A stretch of DNA of 64,000 nucleotides from Curtobacterium sp. MCJR17_020 (GCF_003234365.2 NZ_CP126260.1:186001-250000); one strand, 5' to 3'. Numbered from the stretch's first letter, positions 25,901-34,911 are shown. Translations and numbers: made by a program. The notes: generated by a model from the sequence alone, not told the origin.

Positions 25901-26991
25901 CGGCCGTGCACGACGTCGTCGTACTCGGACTCGGCATCCACGGATCCGCCGCCACGTACGAGCTCGCGCGCCGCGGCCTCGACGTCGTCGCGGTGGAGCG
26001 CTTCGCACCGGGGCACGAGCGCGGCTCGTCGCACGGCGCCACCCGGATGATCCGCCGCGCCTACCCGCACCCGGTGTGGAACGACCTCGTCGACCGTGCG
26101 TACCGCGGGTGGGACCGCTGGGGGACCGCAGCCGGCGCGCCCTTCCTGCACCGGACCGGTGGACTGTACGCGCACCGGGGCGAGCCGACGATGCAGGGTG
26201 GGGCGAGCCTCCCGGTCGACCGCGCAGCCTGGCCGACGCTCGCGCCCTCGCTGCGTCCGCCCGAGACGTACGGCGCGGTCCACGACCCCGACGCCGGTGT
26301 GCTCGAGGCCGCGCGGGCACTCGCGTTCGCGCAGTCCGCCGCCGCGGCGGCCGGCGCCGACCTGCGGTACGGCGAGACCGTGCTCGACTGGCAGGTCGAC
26401 GACGGCGTCGTCACCGTCCGGACCGACGCCGGCAGTGTCCGCGCGCGACGGCTCGTGCTCGCCGGCGGCGCCTGGGCGTCGCACCTGGTACCCGAGGCCG
26501 CCGCGTTCTTCGAGGTCTGGCGCATCGTCACGCTCACCGCGCCGACGGGGCAGACCGTGGCGCAGACGCCCGCGCTCGGGTGCTTCTCGGTCGACCTGCC
26601 GGAGGGGCTCGTCTTCGGGCTCCCGGAGACCGCCGGATCCGGCGCGAAGATCGGCATCGACGCCGGACCCGTGTGGGACCCGGACGTGCCCGTCGCACCG
26701 CCGACCGATGCCGAGGTCGCGCACCTGGCCGAGCTCCTCGAAGGGTTCGTCCCCGGCATCGTCACCGCCGGTGCCCAGGCCGTCGCGTGCCTGTACACGA
26801 TGACCCCGGACAAGCGGTTCGTCGTCGGCGCCCTGCCCGAGCAGCCCGAGGTGCTCCTCGCCGCAGCCTGCTCCGGCCACGGCTTCAAGTTCGGGCCGGC
26901 GATCGGTGCGGCCGTCGCCGACCTGGTGCAGGGCATCGACCGCCCCGACCTCGCGTTCCTCAGCCCCGCACGGATGGTGACCACCGCATGA
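25897..26991 (+). CDS. FAD-dependent amine/amino-acid oxidase (DAO; sarcosine-oxidase-like)
   Basis: 364 aa, GTG start overlapping the previous stop. The N-terminal Rossmann motif is VVLGLGIHGSA, followed by SSHGATRMIRRAY (typical of monomeric sarcosine oxidase and N-methyltryptophan oxidase), and near the C-terminus YTMTPDKRFVVG and SGHGFKFGPAIG. In monomeric sarcosine oxidases FAD is covalently bound through a Cys near the C-terminus; AACSGHGF carries a Cys close to that position. It would oxidise secondary amines or N-methyl amino acids with O2. Confidence 0.87.
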   Translation: MTAVHDVVVLGLGIHGSAATYELARRGLDVVAVERFAPGHERGSSHGATRMIRRAYPHPVWNDLVDRAYRGWDRWGTAAGAPFLHRTGGLYAHRGEPTMQGGASLPVDRAAWPTLAPSLRPPETYGAVHDPDAGVLEAARALAFAQSAAAAAGADLRYGETVLDWQVDDGVVTVRTDAGSVRARRLVLAGGAWASHLVPEAAAFFEVWRIVTLTAPTGQTVAQTPALGCFSVDLPEGLVFGLPETAGSGAKIGIDAGPVWDPDVPVAPPTDAEVAHLAELLEGFVPGIVTAGAQAVACLYTMTPDKRFVVGALPEQPEVLLAAACSGHGFKFGPAIGAAVADLVQGIDRPDLAFLSPARMVTTA

Positions 26992-28544
26992 CCGCCCCAG
27001 CAGCACCCTCCACCCGGCGCGTCGCCGTCGCCGCACCGCACCCGGCCGCCCTCGACGCCGCCGCCGAGGCGGTCGCGGCCGGCGGGGACGCCATCGACGC
27101 CGCGCTCGCGGCGGCCACCGCACTGACCGTCGTCTACCCGCACCAGTGCAGCATCGGCGGGGACCTCGTCGCCCTCGTCCGTCGGCCAGGACGGCCCGTC
27201 GTCGCCGTGGTCTCCGCCGGCGCCGCACCGGCCGGCACCGACGTCGCGGCGCTCGCGCAGCACGACCGGATGCCCCGGCAGGGTGCCCAGACCGTCACGG
27301 TCCCCGGCGTCGTCGCCGGGTGGCAGGCGATCGACGCACTCGGCGGCCGGCTCGGGCTCGGCGACCCGTTGACCCGCGCGGCACGACTCGCTGCCGACGG
27401 GGTCCCCGTCTCCGCCGGACTCGGGCGTGCGATCGCGGTCCGGACCGACGAGCTCCACGCCGACCCCGGGATGCGCGAGGTCTTCACCGACGACACCGGG
27501 GCGCTCCTGGCCGAAGGCGACCCGCTCGTGCAGCCGGCACTCGCCGCGACCCTGACCGAACTCGCTGCCGACCCGGGCGCGATGTACCGGGGACGGATCG
27601 CCGCCTCGATCACCGCTCGGCTGCGGGAGCTCGGTGGTGCACACACCGAGGCCGACTTCGCCGCGCACGACGCCGAGCTCGTCGAGCCCCGCGGCACGAC
27701 GATCGGCGGTGCCCGATGGTGGGTCGCGCCGCCACCCACGCAGGGTGTCGTGCTGCTCGGGATCCTGCCGGAAGCACTCGCTGGCGGCAGTGAGCACGGC
27801 ACCGCGACCTCCGCGGCCGCCGACCTCGTCGACGCCGTGCACCGTGCCGCGCTCGTCCGCCAGGCCGAACTCGGCGACCCCCGCGGCGGCTCCATCGACG
27901 TCGCGGCCATGCTCGACCCACGCGACTCCGGTCGGGTCGGCGCACTGCCCCGCGCCGGCCGTGCCCTCGGCGACACGGTCGCGGTGACCGCTGCGGACAG
28001 CGACGGCACCGTCGTCACGCTCATCCAGAGCGTCTACCAGCTCTTCGGCTCCGGCATCCTCGACCCGGGGACGGGCGTGGTCCTGCACAACCGCGGCTCC
28101 GCCTTCAGCACCGACCCCGCGCACCCCGCCCACGTCGGACCGGGCCTGCGACCGCCGCACACCCTGTTGCCGGTGATCGCCGAGACGGACGACCTGGTGC
28201 TCGGCCTCGGCTGCCAGGGCGGCAGCGCCCAGCCGTGGATCCTCGCCCAGCTCGCCCGTGACCTGGTCGCCGCGGGCAGCGACCCCGACGAGGTCCTCGG
28301 CCGACCGCGGTTCGTGATCGGTGCGCGCGACCTCGGGCACGAGGTGATGACGCTCGTCGCCGAACCCGGTTCCGAGGACGCGATCGCTGCGGCCGACGCC
28401 CTCGGCCTGCCGGTCGCCCGCACCGACGGCCCCGTCGACGAGGCCGGGCACGTGCAGACCGTCCGGCTGCACGCGGACGGACACCTCGACGCCGCGAGCG
28501 ACCCCCGCGCGGACGGCCGCGCCGTCGTCCTCGACGCCCACTGA
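26988..28544 (+). CDS. Gamma-glutamyltransferase-family Ntn hydrolase
   Basis: 518 aa with an ATGA overlap to the oxidase. The motif DTVAVTAADSDGT aligns with the self-cleavage site of GGT, making Thr330 the predicted nucleophile. LFGSGI and the C-terminal QGGSAQPWILAQL also match the family. There is no signal peptide, unlike secreted GGTs, so the enzyme is cytosolic. Cytosolic relatives include oxamate amidohydrolase (HpxW) and various acylases. Within a cluster full of C-N hydrolases, amide or gamma-glutamyl-amine cleavage is plausible. Confidence 0.83.
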   Translation: MTAPAAPSTRRVAVAAPHPAALDAAAEAVAAGGDAIDAALAAATALTVVYPHQCSIGGDLVALVRRPGRPVVAVVSAGAAPAGTDVAALAQHDRMPRQGAQTVTVPGVVAGWQAIDALGGRLGLGDPLTRAARLAADGVPVSAGLGRAIAVRTDELHADPGMREVFTDDTGALLAEGDPLVQPALAATLTELAADPGAMYRGRIAASITARLRELGGAHTEADFAAHDAELVEPRGTTIGGARWWVAPPPTQGVVLLGILPEALAGGSEHGTATSAAADLVDAVHRAALVRQAELGDPRGGSIDVAAMLDPRDSGRVGALPRAGRALGDTVAVTAADSDGTVVTLIQSVYQLFGSGILDPGTGVVLHNRGSAFSTDPAHPAHVGPGLRPPHTLLPVIAETDDLVLGLGCQGGSAQPWILAQLARDLVAAGSDPDEVLGRPRFVIGARDLGHEVMTLVAEPGSEDAIAAADALGLPVARTDGPVDEAGHVQTVRLHADGHLDAASDPRADGRAVVLDAH

Positions 28545-28572
28545 CCGCACGATCCACCCGAGAAGGAAGCCC

Positions 28573-30588
28573 ATGAGCAGCACCCACGTCCTCGATCCGC
28601 TGACCTCCGTCGAGATCGCCTCCTTCGTCACCGCCGTCCGTGCCTCCGGGCGCATCGGGGCCCGGCCGCGCTTCTGGGGGATCGCGCTCGACGAGGAGAA
28701 GGCCAGGGGCACGACCGCCGGTGGCGCCCGTCCGGTGCGGATCGTCGTGATGGACCCGGACGCCCACGCCGCGTGGGAGGTGCGCGGGTGGACCGCCGGC
28801 CCGGACTCGCCCGCGATCGTCGAGCTGTGGACCGACGTGGACCACCGTCGCCCCGGCGTCTCGAGTGACGAAGCACGGCTCATCGCGCAGGCCGCACGGA
28901 AGTCGCCGCTCATCATCGAGGCGCTCGCGAAGCGCGGGATCACCGACACGTCGCTCGTCTGGGTCGACCCGGAGTCGATCACGGGCTTCGTGCCCGAGGA
29001 CCTCGCCGACCGCCGCCTGAGCTGGGGCACGGTCTGGTACCGCGAGTTCCCCGAGGACAACGGTTACGCACGACCCGTCGCCGGGCTCGTCCCGATCCTC
29101 GACCTCGACACCCTCGAGGTCATCCGGATCGAGGACCACGGCGTCATCCCGATGGCGAGCGAGACCGGCGTCTACACCTCCGGCACCTGGGGTCCCGACC
29201 GCGAGGTCTCCGCGCTCGACATCGTCCAGCCGAACGGTCCCGGCTTCACGATCGACGGGCACGAGGTCCGCTGGCAGAACTGGACGTTCCGTGTCGGCTT
29301 CTCGCACCGCGAGGGGCTCGTGCTCCACGACCTGTCCTACCGTGACGGCGACGTCGAGCGCCCGGTGCTGCACCGTGCGGCCGTCAACGAGATGTACGTG
29401 CCGTACCTGGACAGCGACCCGACCGCGTACCGGAAGAACTTCTTCGACTGGGGCGAGTACGGCGCCGGCCCGCTGACCGCGAGCCTCGAGCTCGGTTGCG
29501 ACTGCCTGGGGGAGATCCGCTACTTCGACGTCGACTTCCTGGACGGCCACGGCGAACCGCAGACCATCGTCAACGGCATCTGCCTGCACGAGGAGGACGA
29601 CTCGATCCTCTGGAAGCACGTCAACACCCGCACCGGCAGCGCCGAGGTCCGTCGCAGCCGCCGACTCGTGATCTCGAGCTTCGCGACCGTGGCGAACTAC
29701 GACTACGGCTTCTACTGGTCGCTGTACCAGGACGGCTCCGTCGAGCTCGAGGTGAAGCTCACCGGCCTGATGTCGGTGTCCGGCATCGCCGACGGCGAGA
29801 CCCCGCGGTACGGCCGGATGGTCGCACCGAACGTGCAGGCCCCGACGCACCAGCACTACTTCGCCGTCCGGCTCGACACCGCCGTCGACGGGCCGTTGAA
29901 CCGGTTGGTCGAGGTGCACGCCGAGCCCGAGCCCGACGCGGCCCTGAACCCCTACGGCAACGCCTGCATCGCGGTCGAGACGCCGATCGGTTCCGAGGCC
30001 GACGGCGCCCGGATGACCGACCCGGCCCGCGCGCTGCACTGGCGCATCGAGAGCGAGTCCGCGCAGAACCGCTACGGCGAGAGCACGGCCTACCGCCTGG
30101 CGGTCCAGAACACCGCGCAGCTGCACGTCCGCCCGGGCAGCATCGTCGAGCGGAAGGCGCCGTTCGTCGCGAAGCACCTCTGGGCGAGCGCCTTCGACCC
30201 CGAGGAGCGCTTCATCGCCGGCGAGTACCCGAACCAGGGCGAGCTCGGCGACGACGGGGTGCACGTCTGGCAGCAGGCGGACCGGTCCCTCGAGAACGAG
30301 CGCCTCGTGCTGTGGCCCGTCCTCGGCGTGCACCACTTCCCGCGGCCCGAGCAGTGGCCGATCATGCCCGTCGACACGATCGGCTTCCGGCTCGAACCGG
30401 ACGGCTTCTTCGACCGGAACCCCTCGCTCGACGTCCCGCCGTCGGCGACCGACCACTGCGCGCCGGGTTCCGGCCACGACCACGACCACGCGGCGCACGA
30501 CCACGCGGCGCACGACCACCACACCGACGCCGCGCACGACGGGCACGTCCACGCCGAGCAGCAGCACGACCACGAGGGCGGCCGCTGA
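28573..30588 (+). CDS. Copper amine oxidase with His-rich C-terminal tail
   Basis: 671 aa. Topaquinone precursor Tyr376 lies in TVANYDYGFYW, catalytic base Asp292 in FFDWGEYG, and copper ligands H426, H428 (THQHY) and H588 (HHFPRPEQW). It would convert primary amines to aldehydes, ammonia and H2O2. No signal peptide. Beyond the catalytic fold the last 37 residues (GHDHDHAAHDHAAHDHH, then DGHVHAEQQHDH) contain 13 histidines, an unusual extension that may store or acquire copper. ATG follows GAAGGAAGC. The next gene's ATG shares a base with its TGA. Confidence 0.95.
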   Translation: MSSTHVLDPLTSVEIASFVTAVRASGRIGARPRFWGIALDEEKARGTTAGGARPVRIVVMDPDAHAAWEVRGWTAGPDSPAIVELWTDVDHRRPGVSSDEARLIAQAARKSPLIIEALAKRGITDTSLVWVDPESITGFVPEDLADRRLSWGTVWYREFPEDNGYARPVAGLVPILDLDTLEVIRIEDHGVIPMASETGVYTSGTWGPDREVSALDIVQPNGPGFTIDGHEVRWQNWTFRVGFSHREGLVLHDLSYRDGDVERPVLHRAAVNEMYVPYLDSDPTAYRKNFFDWGEYGAGPLTASLELGCDCLGEIRYFDVDFLDGHGEPQTIVNGICLHEEDDSILWKHVNTRTGSAEVRRSRRLVISSFATVANYDYGFYWSLYQDGSVELEVKLTGLMSVSGIADGETPRYGRMVAPNVQAPTHQHYFAVRLDTAVDGPLNRLVEVHAEPEPDAALNPYGNACIAVETPIGSEADGARMTDPARALHWRIESESAQNRYGESTAYRLAVQNTAQLHVRPGSIVERKAPFVAKHLWASAFDPEERFIAGEYPNQGELGDDGVHVWQQADRSLENERLVLWPVLGVHHFPRPEQWPIMPVDTIGFRLEPDGFFDRNPSLDVPPSATDHCAPGSGHDHDHAAHDHAAHDHHTDAAHDGHVHAEQQHDHEGGR

Positions 30589-32021
30589 TGCCCGGGCCCG
30601 AGCACACCCCGGAGCACCTCGCCGACTGGTCCGCCGTCCGCCTGGCCGACGCCGTCGCGAACCGCGAGGTGTCGGCGGTGGAGGTGATGCGCGCCCATCT
30701 GGACCGGATCGAGGAACGCAACCCGCGCCTCCAGGCCGTCGTCTCCCAGCAGCCCGACTCGGTCTCGTTGGCCGCGGCAGAAGCGGCGGACCGCCGCACC
30801 GCCGCGGCACGCGCCGCGGGCGAACCGCTCCCGCTCCTGCACGGCCTGCCCACCGCGGTGAAGGACCTGATGGACGTCGCCGGCCTGCCGACCACGAACG
30901 GGTCGGCGGCGTTCGCCGACGCGCGCCCCGCCGAACAGGACAGCGTCCTCGCGACGCTGCTCCGCGACGCCGGCGCGATCATCATCGGCAAGACGAACAC
31001 GCCGGAGATGGGCCAGGGCGTCCTGACCTTCAACCCCGTGTTCGGCACGACCGTGAACCCCTGGGACACCTCGCGGCACGCGGGTGGGTCCAGCGGTGGT
31101 GCCGCATCGGCGCTCGCCGGGCGGATCCTGCCGATCGCCGACGGCTCCGACAGCGGCGGGAGCCTGCGCTACCCGGCCGCGTTCTGCAACGTCGTCGGCG
31201 TCCGGCCGAGCCCGGGCCGGGTGCCGAGCGGCCGGACCGGCAACGCCTGGACGCCGCACGGCGTCACCGGCCCGATGGCGCGTGACTCCGCCGATGCGGC
31301 ACGCTTCATGGAAGCCCTGGCCGTCGAGAAGACCGTCTGGCCGATGTCTGCCATGACGCAGCACCCGGTCCGGCCGGTTGCGCTCGACGGCCTGCGCGTC
31401 GCGTGGAGCGAGGACGCCGGCGGCCTGCCGATCGACCCGGCCGTGCGTGCCGTGCACCGCGCGTTCGGCGAGCAGCTCGCCGGGCTCGGCGCGGTCGTCG
31501 AGGTCGACGAGCCCGACTTCGCGGGTGCGGACGAGGCGTGGGAGACCATCGAGACGTTCGAGTTCTTCCTGGGCGGGCGGCACGCCGTCGACGCCGGTGC
31601 CAGCGGGTTCCGTCCCGACTACGTCCGGAACGTCGAGCAGGGGCGCGCCACCACGGCGGCGCAGCTCGCCGATGCGTACGAGCGTCGGACCCGGATGTAC
31701 CGGGACACGGCTGCGGTGCTCGACCGGCACGACGTGCTCGTGCTGCCGGCGACGCCGGTGGTCGCGCCGCCGGCCGAGGTCGAGTGGGTCGACGAGGTCG
31801 ACGGCCACCGCTTCGACCGCTACTTCACGTGGCAGATGCTCGCGAACCGGCTGACGTTGACGGCGCACCCGGTCGTGGTGACCGCGGCCGGGTTCACGCC
31901 CGAGGGGCTGCCGGTCGGCGTGCAGGTCGTCGGGCGGTACGGCCGCGAGGCCCAGCTGCTCGCGGTGACGCGCGCGATCGAGGAGGCCACCGGCTGGATC
32001 CGGCGGGTGCCGGTCCTGTAG
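30588..32021 (+). CDS. Amidase (amidase-signature family)
   Basis: 477 aa. The Ser-cisSer-Lys triad is Lys92 (TAVKDLMD), Ser168 (GGSSGG) and Ser192 (GSDSGGSLRYP). The RHAGGSSGGAASALAGRI block is typical of aryl/aliphatic amidases and Glu-tRNA amidotransferase A relatives, but the substrate-binding loops differ and no GatB/C partner is nearby. It is the last gene of the rightward unit that begins at 24659 and probably releases ammonia from an amide intermediate. Its ATG overlaps the oxidase stop (TGATG). Confidence 0.88.
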   Translation: MPGPEHTPEHLADWSAVRLADAVANREVSAVEVMRAHLDRIEERNPRLQAVVSQQPDSVSLAAAEAADRRTAAARAAGEPLPLLHGLPTAVKDLMDVAGLPTTNGSAAFADARPAEQDSVLATLLRDAGAIIIGKTNTPEMGQGVLTFNPVFGTTVNPWDTSRHAGGSSGGAASALAGRILPIADGSDSGGSLRYPAAFCNVVGVRPSPGRVPSGRTGNAWTPHGVTGPMARDSADAARFMEALAVEKTVWPMSAMTQHPVRPVALDGLRVAWSEDAGGLPIDPAVRAVHRAFGEQLAGLGAVVEVDEPDFAGADEAWETIETFEFFLGGRHAVDAGASGFRPDYVRNVEQGRATTAAQLADAYERRTRMYRDTAAVLDRHDVLVLPATPVVAPPAEVEWVDEVDGHRFDRYFTWQMLANRLTLTAHPVVVTAAGFTPEGLPVGVQVVGRYGREAQLLAVTRAIEEATGWIRRVPVL

Positions 32022-32123
32022 ACGGCCGGCGCGGTCCGGTCGGGAGGCGCGGGTCGACCCCGCCTCGTCGGTGCGGGACCGCGCGGTCCGGTCTCGCGCG
32101 CCGCTTCCGCTGGTCGCGCCGGG

Positions 32124-32819
32124 TCAGCCGGTGAAGACGGTGGACGAGCGGCGCTCGTACCAGTGCGCCAGGTGCTCGCCGGCGCGCAGGACGTGGTCGC
32201 GCATGAGCTCGGCGGCGCGCTCGCGGTCCCCGGCGACGAACGCCTCGATGAGCTCCTCGTGCTCGCGGAAGTTCTCCTCGCGGTGCCGGGAGTTCTCGCG
32301 GAGCACCAGGGCCGAGACGTTCCGGGGGAAGGCGTCGTTGATCTCGACGAGCATCCGGGTCAACCGGGTGTTGCCGGAGGCCTGGTAGATGAGCCCGTGG
32401 AACTGGTCGTTGTCGCTGCCCTCGCGCTGCTTCGGCTGCTCGCCCTCGGCCGCCGCCAGGGAGCGCTCGTACATCGCCTGGTTCACCGAGCGGAGCTGCG
32501 CGATCGTGGCGTCGTCGAGCCGGTCGACGGCGCGACGGGCTGCGAGCGACTCGAGCTCGGCGCGGACCTCGTACGCCTCGCGGACCTCCCACGGCACCGG
32601 CACCCGGACCACGGCGCCACGGTTCGGCACGACCTCGATGAGGCCGCCGGTCTGCAGCTGCCGGAGCGCTTCGCGGACCGGGGTGCGGCTGATGCCGAAC
32701 TGCGCCGCGAGGTCGGCCTGGCGGAGCGGTGCGCCGATGGGGATCTCGCCGGACATGATCTTCGCGCGGATCCGGGCGGCGAGGTCGTCGACGAGTGCAT
32801 TGCCGTCGCTGGTGGTCAC
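32124..32819 (-). CDS. GntR-family regulator, FCD subfamily
   Basis: 231 aa, GTG start. The winged helix occupies residues about 10-75 (PLRQADLAAQFGISRTPVRE). The FCD domain that follows carries the metal/ligand residues DNDQFHGLIY, EHEELIEAF and DHVLRAGEH. FCD regulators bind short palindromes and are released by small carboxylates or amines. Four GGATCC-like cores lie in its own promoter region (32864-32925), and the same sites precede other transcription units of the cluster, so it is the probable master repressor and autoregulated. Confidence 0.9.
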   Translation of the reverse strand: MTTSDGNALVDDLAARIRAKIMSGEIPIGAPLRQADLAAQFGISRTPVREALRQLQTGGLIEVVPNRGAVVRVPVPWEVREAYEVRAELESLAARRAVDRLDDATIAQLRSVNQAMYERSLAAAEGEQPKQREGSDNDQFHGLIYQASGNTRLTRMLVEINDAFPRNVSALVLRENSRHREENFREHEELIEAFVAGDRERAAELMRDHVLRAGEHLAHWYERRSSTVFTG

Positions 32820-32863
32820 GTCGTGGTCTCCCTCGGTACGTCGTCACAGCGAACCCCCGCTGC

Positions 32864-32925
32864 GGATCCAATCCTGCCAGGTGTTGGATCCCGTTGCCGT
32901 ATCCGACTCGCTCGTGATTGGATCC
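32864..32925. promoter_or_regulatory. Four operator cores between the GntR gene and the divergent membrane gene
   Basis: GGATCC at 32864, GGATCC at 32886, GTATCC at 32899 and GGATCC at 32920. The last pair is 21 bp apart and the first pair 22 bp. The final site is the full palindrome ATTGGATCCAAT, ending 2 bp before the ATG at 32930. Confidence 0.75.
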
Positions 32926-32929
32926 AATC

Positions 32930-33430
32930 ATGTCCGTGTTGCTCGTCGTCATGCTCGTCGCAGCCGTCGGTGCGCTCGGGCTCGGCATCGCTGGCGGGCG
33001 ACGGGTCGGGCCGGTCGCACTCGTCGCCGAGGCGGTGATGCTCGTCGCGATGCTCGACGTCCACGTGCCGGCACTCCACGTGGTGCCGGCGCCGTTCTGG
33101 GCACTCCTGCTCGGTGGCTGCGCGATGGGCACGGCTGCGGTGGACCGGTGGCGTCGCCGGAGTCGGCCCGGTGGCGACCACCTGCACGCGCTCGGGATGC
33201 TGCTCGGCGCGGTGTTCGTGCTGCTCGCAGGTGGCCATGCCGGTGCTGGTGCCGGCGCGGGGCACTCCCACGGTGCGGTGCTGCTGCCGGTCGGGGTGGC
33301 GGTCGCGGTGCACGCCGGTGTGGTGCTGTGGAACGTCGTCGGCGGCCGGGTGCCGCGGGTCGAGTCCGTGCGCCGGGCGGCGTCACTGGTGAGCGTGCTG
33401 GCCATGGGCGCGATGGTCGTCGTGCACTGA
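32930..33430 (+). CDS. Small polytopic membrane protein with a His-containing loop
   Basis: 166 aa, ATG at 32930 only 2 bp after an operator, so transcription is probably leaderless. About five membrane helices alternate with short loops. His residues cluster in DVHVPALHVV, GGDHLHALG and GGHAGAGAGAGHSHG. Size and topology recall DUF5134-type proteins but I do not recognise the family. In a cluster with a copper amine oxidase a role in copper supply is conceivable; that is inference from the histidines alone. Confidence 0.6.
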   Translation: MSVLLVVMLVAAVGALGLGIAGGRRVGPVALVAEAVMLVAMLDVHVPALHVVPAPFWALLLGGCAMGTAAVDRWRRRSRPGGDHLHALGMLLGAVFVLLAGGHAGAGAGAGHSHGAVLLPVGVAVAVHAGVVLWNVVGGRVPRVESVRRAASLVSVLAMGAMVVVH

Positions 33431-33495
33431 GCCGGCGCGGCGGGGGTGCGTCGCGCCTCCAGGCGGGGGTACTCACAACCCAGCGCTACCAAATT

Positions 33496-33522
33496 GGATC
33501 CAATTCTGGCAGTATCGGATCA
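33496..33522. promoter_or_regulatory. Phased operator pair before the amidohydrolase gene
   Basis: Cores GGATCC (33496, within AATTGGATCCAATT) and GGATCA (33517) are 21 bp apart, about 50-75 bp upstream of the ATG at 33572. Confidence 0.72.
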
Positions 33523-33571
33523 CATGTGCGGGAGTTCCGCCCCACGAGCCGCCGACGAGGAGACGCCCACG

Positions 33572-34333
33572 ATGATCATCGACGCCTACAACACCACCCA
33601 GGACCGCCGCGGCCGCAGTGACTACCTGAGCGGCGTGCGCCCGGGCGAGGAGCCGCCGGCGTACACGCCGTTCGACGCGAACCGGATCCTCGACCGCATG
33701 GACGCCGCGGGGGTCGACCGCGCCATGGTCTGCTCGCTCGCGCAGGGGATCGAGAACGACTTCCTGATGGACCTGGTCGCCGCGCACCCGGACCGGCTGT
33801 TCGGCTTCGGCCAGGTCATGCCGCAGTGGGAGAACGCGACCGACGAGATCCGTCGCTTCGCCGAGGGCGGGCTGGTCGGCCTGAAGCTGCACCCCAGCCT
33901 GCACGGCTACCACGTCGCGGACCACGGCCTGCTCGACCCGCTGTTCGAGGTCTGCGCCGAGCTCGGCCTGCCCGTGCTGATCAACGCACTCGACGACGCG
34001 TTCTGTGCACCGTTCTCCATCGAGGAGATCGCGAAGAACTTCCCGACGGTGCCGACGATCATCGCCCACATGGGTGCGGTGTGGAACGTGCCCGAGGCGA
34101 TCATCGTCGCCGAGCGGAACCCGCACGTCTACCTCGAGACCTCGGCCACCCTGATGTCCGACGTCAAGCGGGCGTACGCGCGCCTCGGCGCGGAGAAGAT
34201 CCTGCTCGGATCGGAGTGGCCGGGCAGCGACTTCGACCTCGAGCGCATGAAGATCGCGAAGGCGATCCCGGACGAGGCCGACCGGGCCCTGGTCGAGGGT
34301 GGCAACATGGCGCGGATCCTGGGCTGGTCGTGA
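33572..34333 (+). CDS. Amidohydrolase-2-like TIM-barrel protein
   Basis: 253 aa from the ATG at 33572 (behind GAGGAGACGCC). The strand order GLKLHPSLHGYH, TIIAHMGAVWN and LLGSEWPGSD matches the PF04909 amidohydrolase/decarboxylase family. The usual N-terminal IDxHxH metal site, however, reads MIIDAYNTTQ, lacking both histidines, so the metal site must be altered or absent. GTG of the next gene overlaps its stop. Substrate unknown; decarboxylase, hydrolase or a non-catalytic role are all open. Confidence 0.8.
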   Translation: MIIDAYNTTQDRRGRSDYLSGVRPGEEPPAYTPFDANRILDRMDAAGVDRAMVCSLAQGIENDFLMDLVAAHPDRLFGFGQVMPQWENATDEIRRFAEGGLVGLKLHPSLHGYHVADHGLLDPLFEVCAELGLPVLINALDDAFCAPFSIEEIAKNFPTVPTIIAHMGAVWNVPEAIIVAERNPHVYLETSATLMSDVKRAYARLGAEKILLGSEWPGSDFDLERMKIAKAIPDEADRALVEGGNMARILGWS

Positions 34334-34872
34334 GCAGCGGCTCGCCCGCGTCTGACCGACCGGTGCTCGCCGGCCCGCCGTCCGGGATGGGCGCCGCGGA
34401 CCAGGAGCTGCTCCGGATCGCGACCGACGTGCTCGACCGGCGGTACCGCACGGGGGTGCACGAGGTCGCCGCAGCACTCCGGCTCGCCGACGGCAGTGTG
34501 GTCACCGGGCTGCACGTCGAGGCATCGGCCGGTCGCGCGTCGGTCTGCGCCGAGTCCGCTGCGCTGAGTGCGGCCGTCGTCGCCGGGTCGCCGGTGGTGT
34601 CGGTCGTGGGTGTGCTCCGCAGGCCGGGCGGGACGATGCACCTGATCGAGCCGTGCGGGGTCTGCGCGGAGCTGCTCGGTGACCACGCGCCCGACGCCCG
34701 GGTGTGGGTCGCGGTCGGGGACGGGTTCGGGCCGGTCGGGGTCGCCGAGCTGCTTCCCTTCCGGCGGCGGCGGAGCGCGCGGGCGGCGGCTGGAGCGGCG
34801 GCGACGCCGTTCGGTTCGGCGACGCTGTCCGGCTCGGCGACGCCGTTCGGTTCGGCGACACCTGAGGTTTAA
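34330..34872 (+). CDS. Cytidine-deaminase-like zinc hydrolase
   Basis: 180 aa, GTG start overlapping the previous stop. C73-A-E75 (SVCAESAAL) and P108-C-G-V-C112 (EPCGVC) form the CAE...PCxxC zinc site of the cytidine/blasticidin-S deaminase group. The body is the size of a tetrameric deaminase. The tail carries a repeated GSATPFGSATLSGSATPFG encoded by tandem DNA repeats (about 34805-34860), not part of the fold. It probably deaminates an N-heterocyclic or amidine intermediate of the pathway. Confidence 0.78.
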   Translation: MSSGSPASDRPVLAGPPSGMGAADQELLRIATDVLDRRYRTGVHEVAAALRLADGSVVTGLHVEASAGRASVCAESAALSAAVVAGSPVVSVVGVLRRPGGTMHLIEPCGVCAELLGDHAPDARVWVAVGDGFGPVGVAELLPFRRRRSARAAAGAAATPFGSATLSGSATPFGSATPEV

Positions 34873-34905
34873 CGCCCCCGAAACACCCCGGACCCGTGCG
34901 GTGTC

Positions 34906-34911
34906 GGATCC
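34906..34911. promoter_or_regulatory. Single GGATCC core before the isochorismatase-like gene
   Basis: GTCGGATCCCG at 34903-34913 has the core but no partner at 21 bp; GGACCC lies 16 bp upstream. It is a weak candidate for the same regulator, 75 bp before the ATG at 34986. Confidence 0.3.

Noticed and set aside
26061..29060. Long minus-strand frames opposite the oxidase, GGT-like and amine oxidase genes (also 25381-27228 and 28105-30810)
   Set aside because: Codon composition is that of a complement frame; no start signals or domains, and the plus-strand genes are unambiguous.
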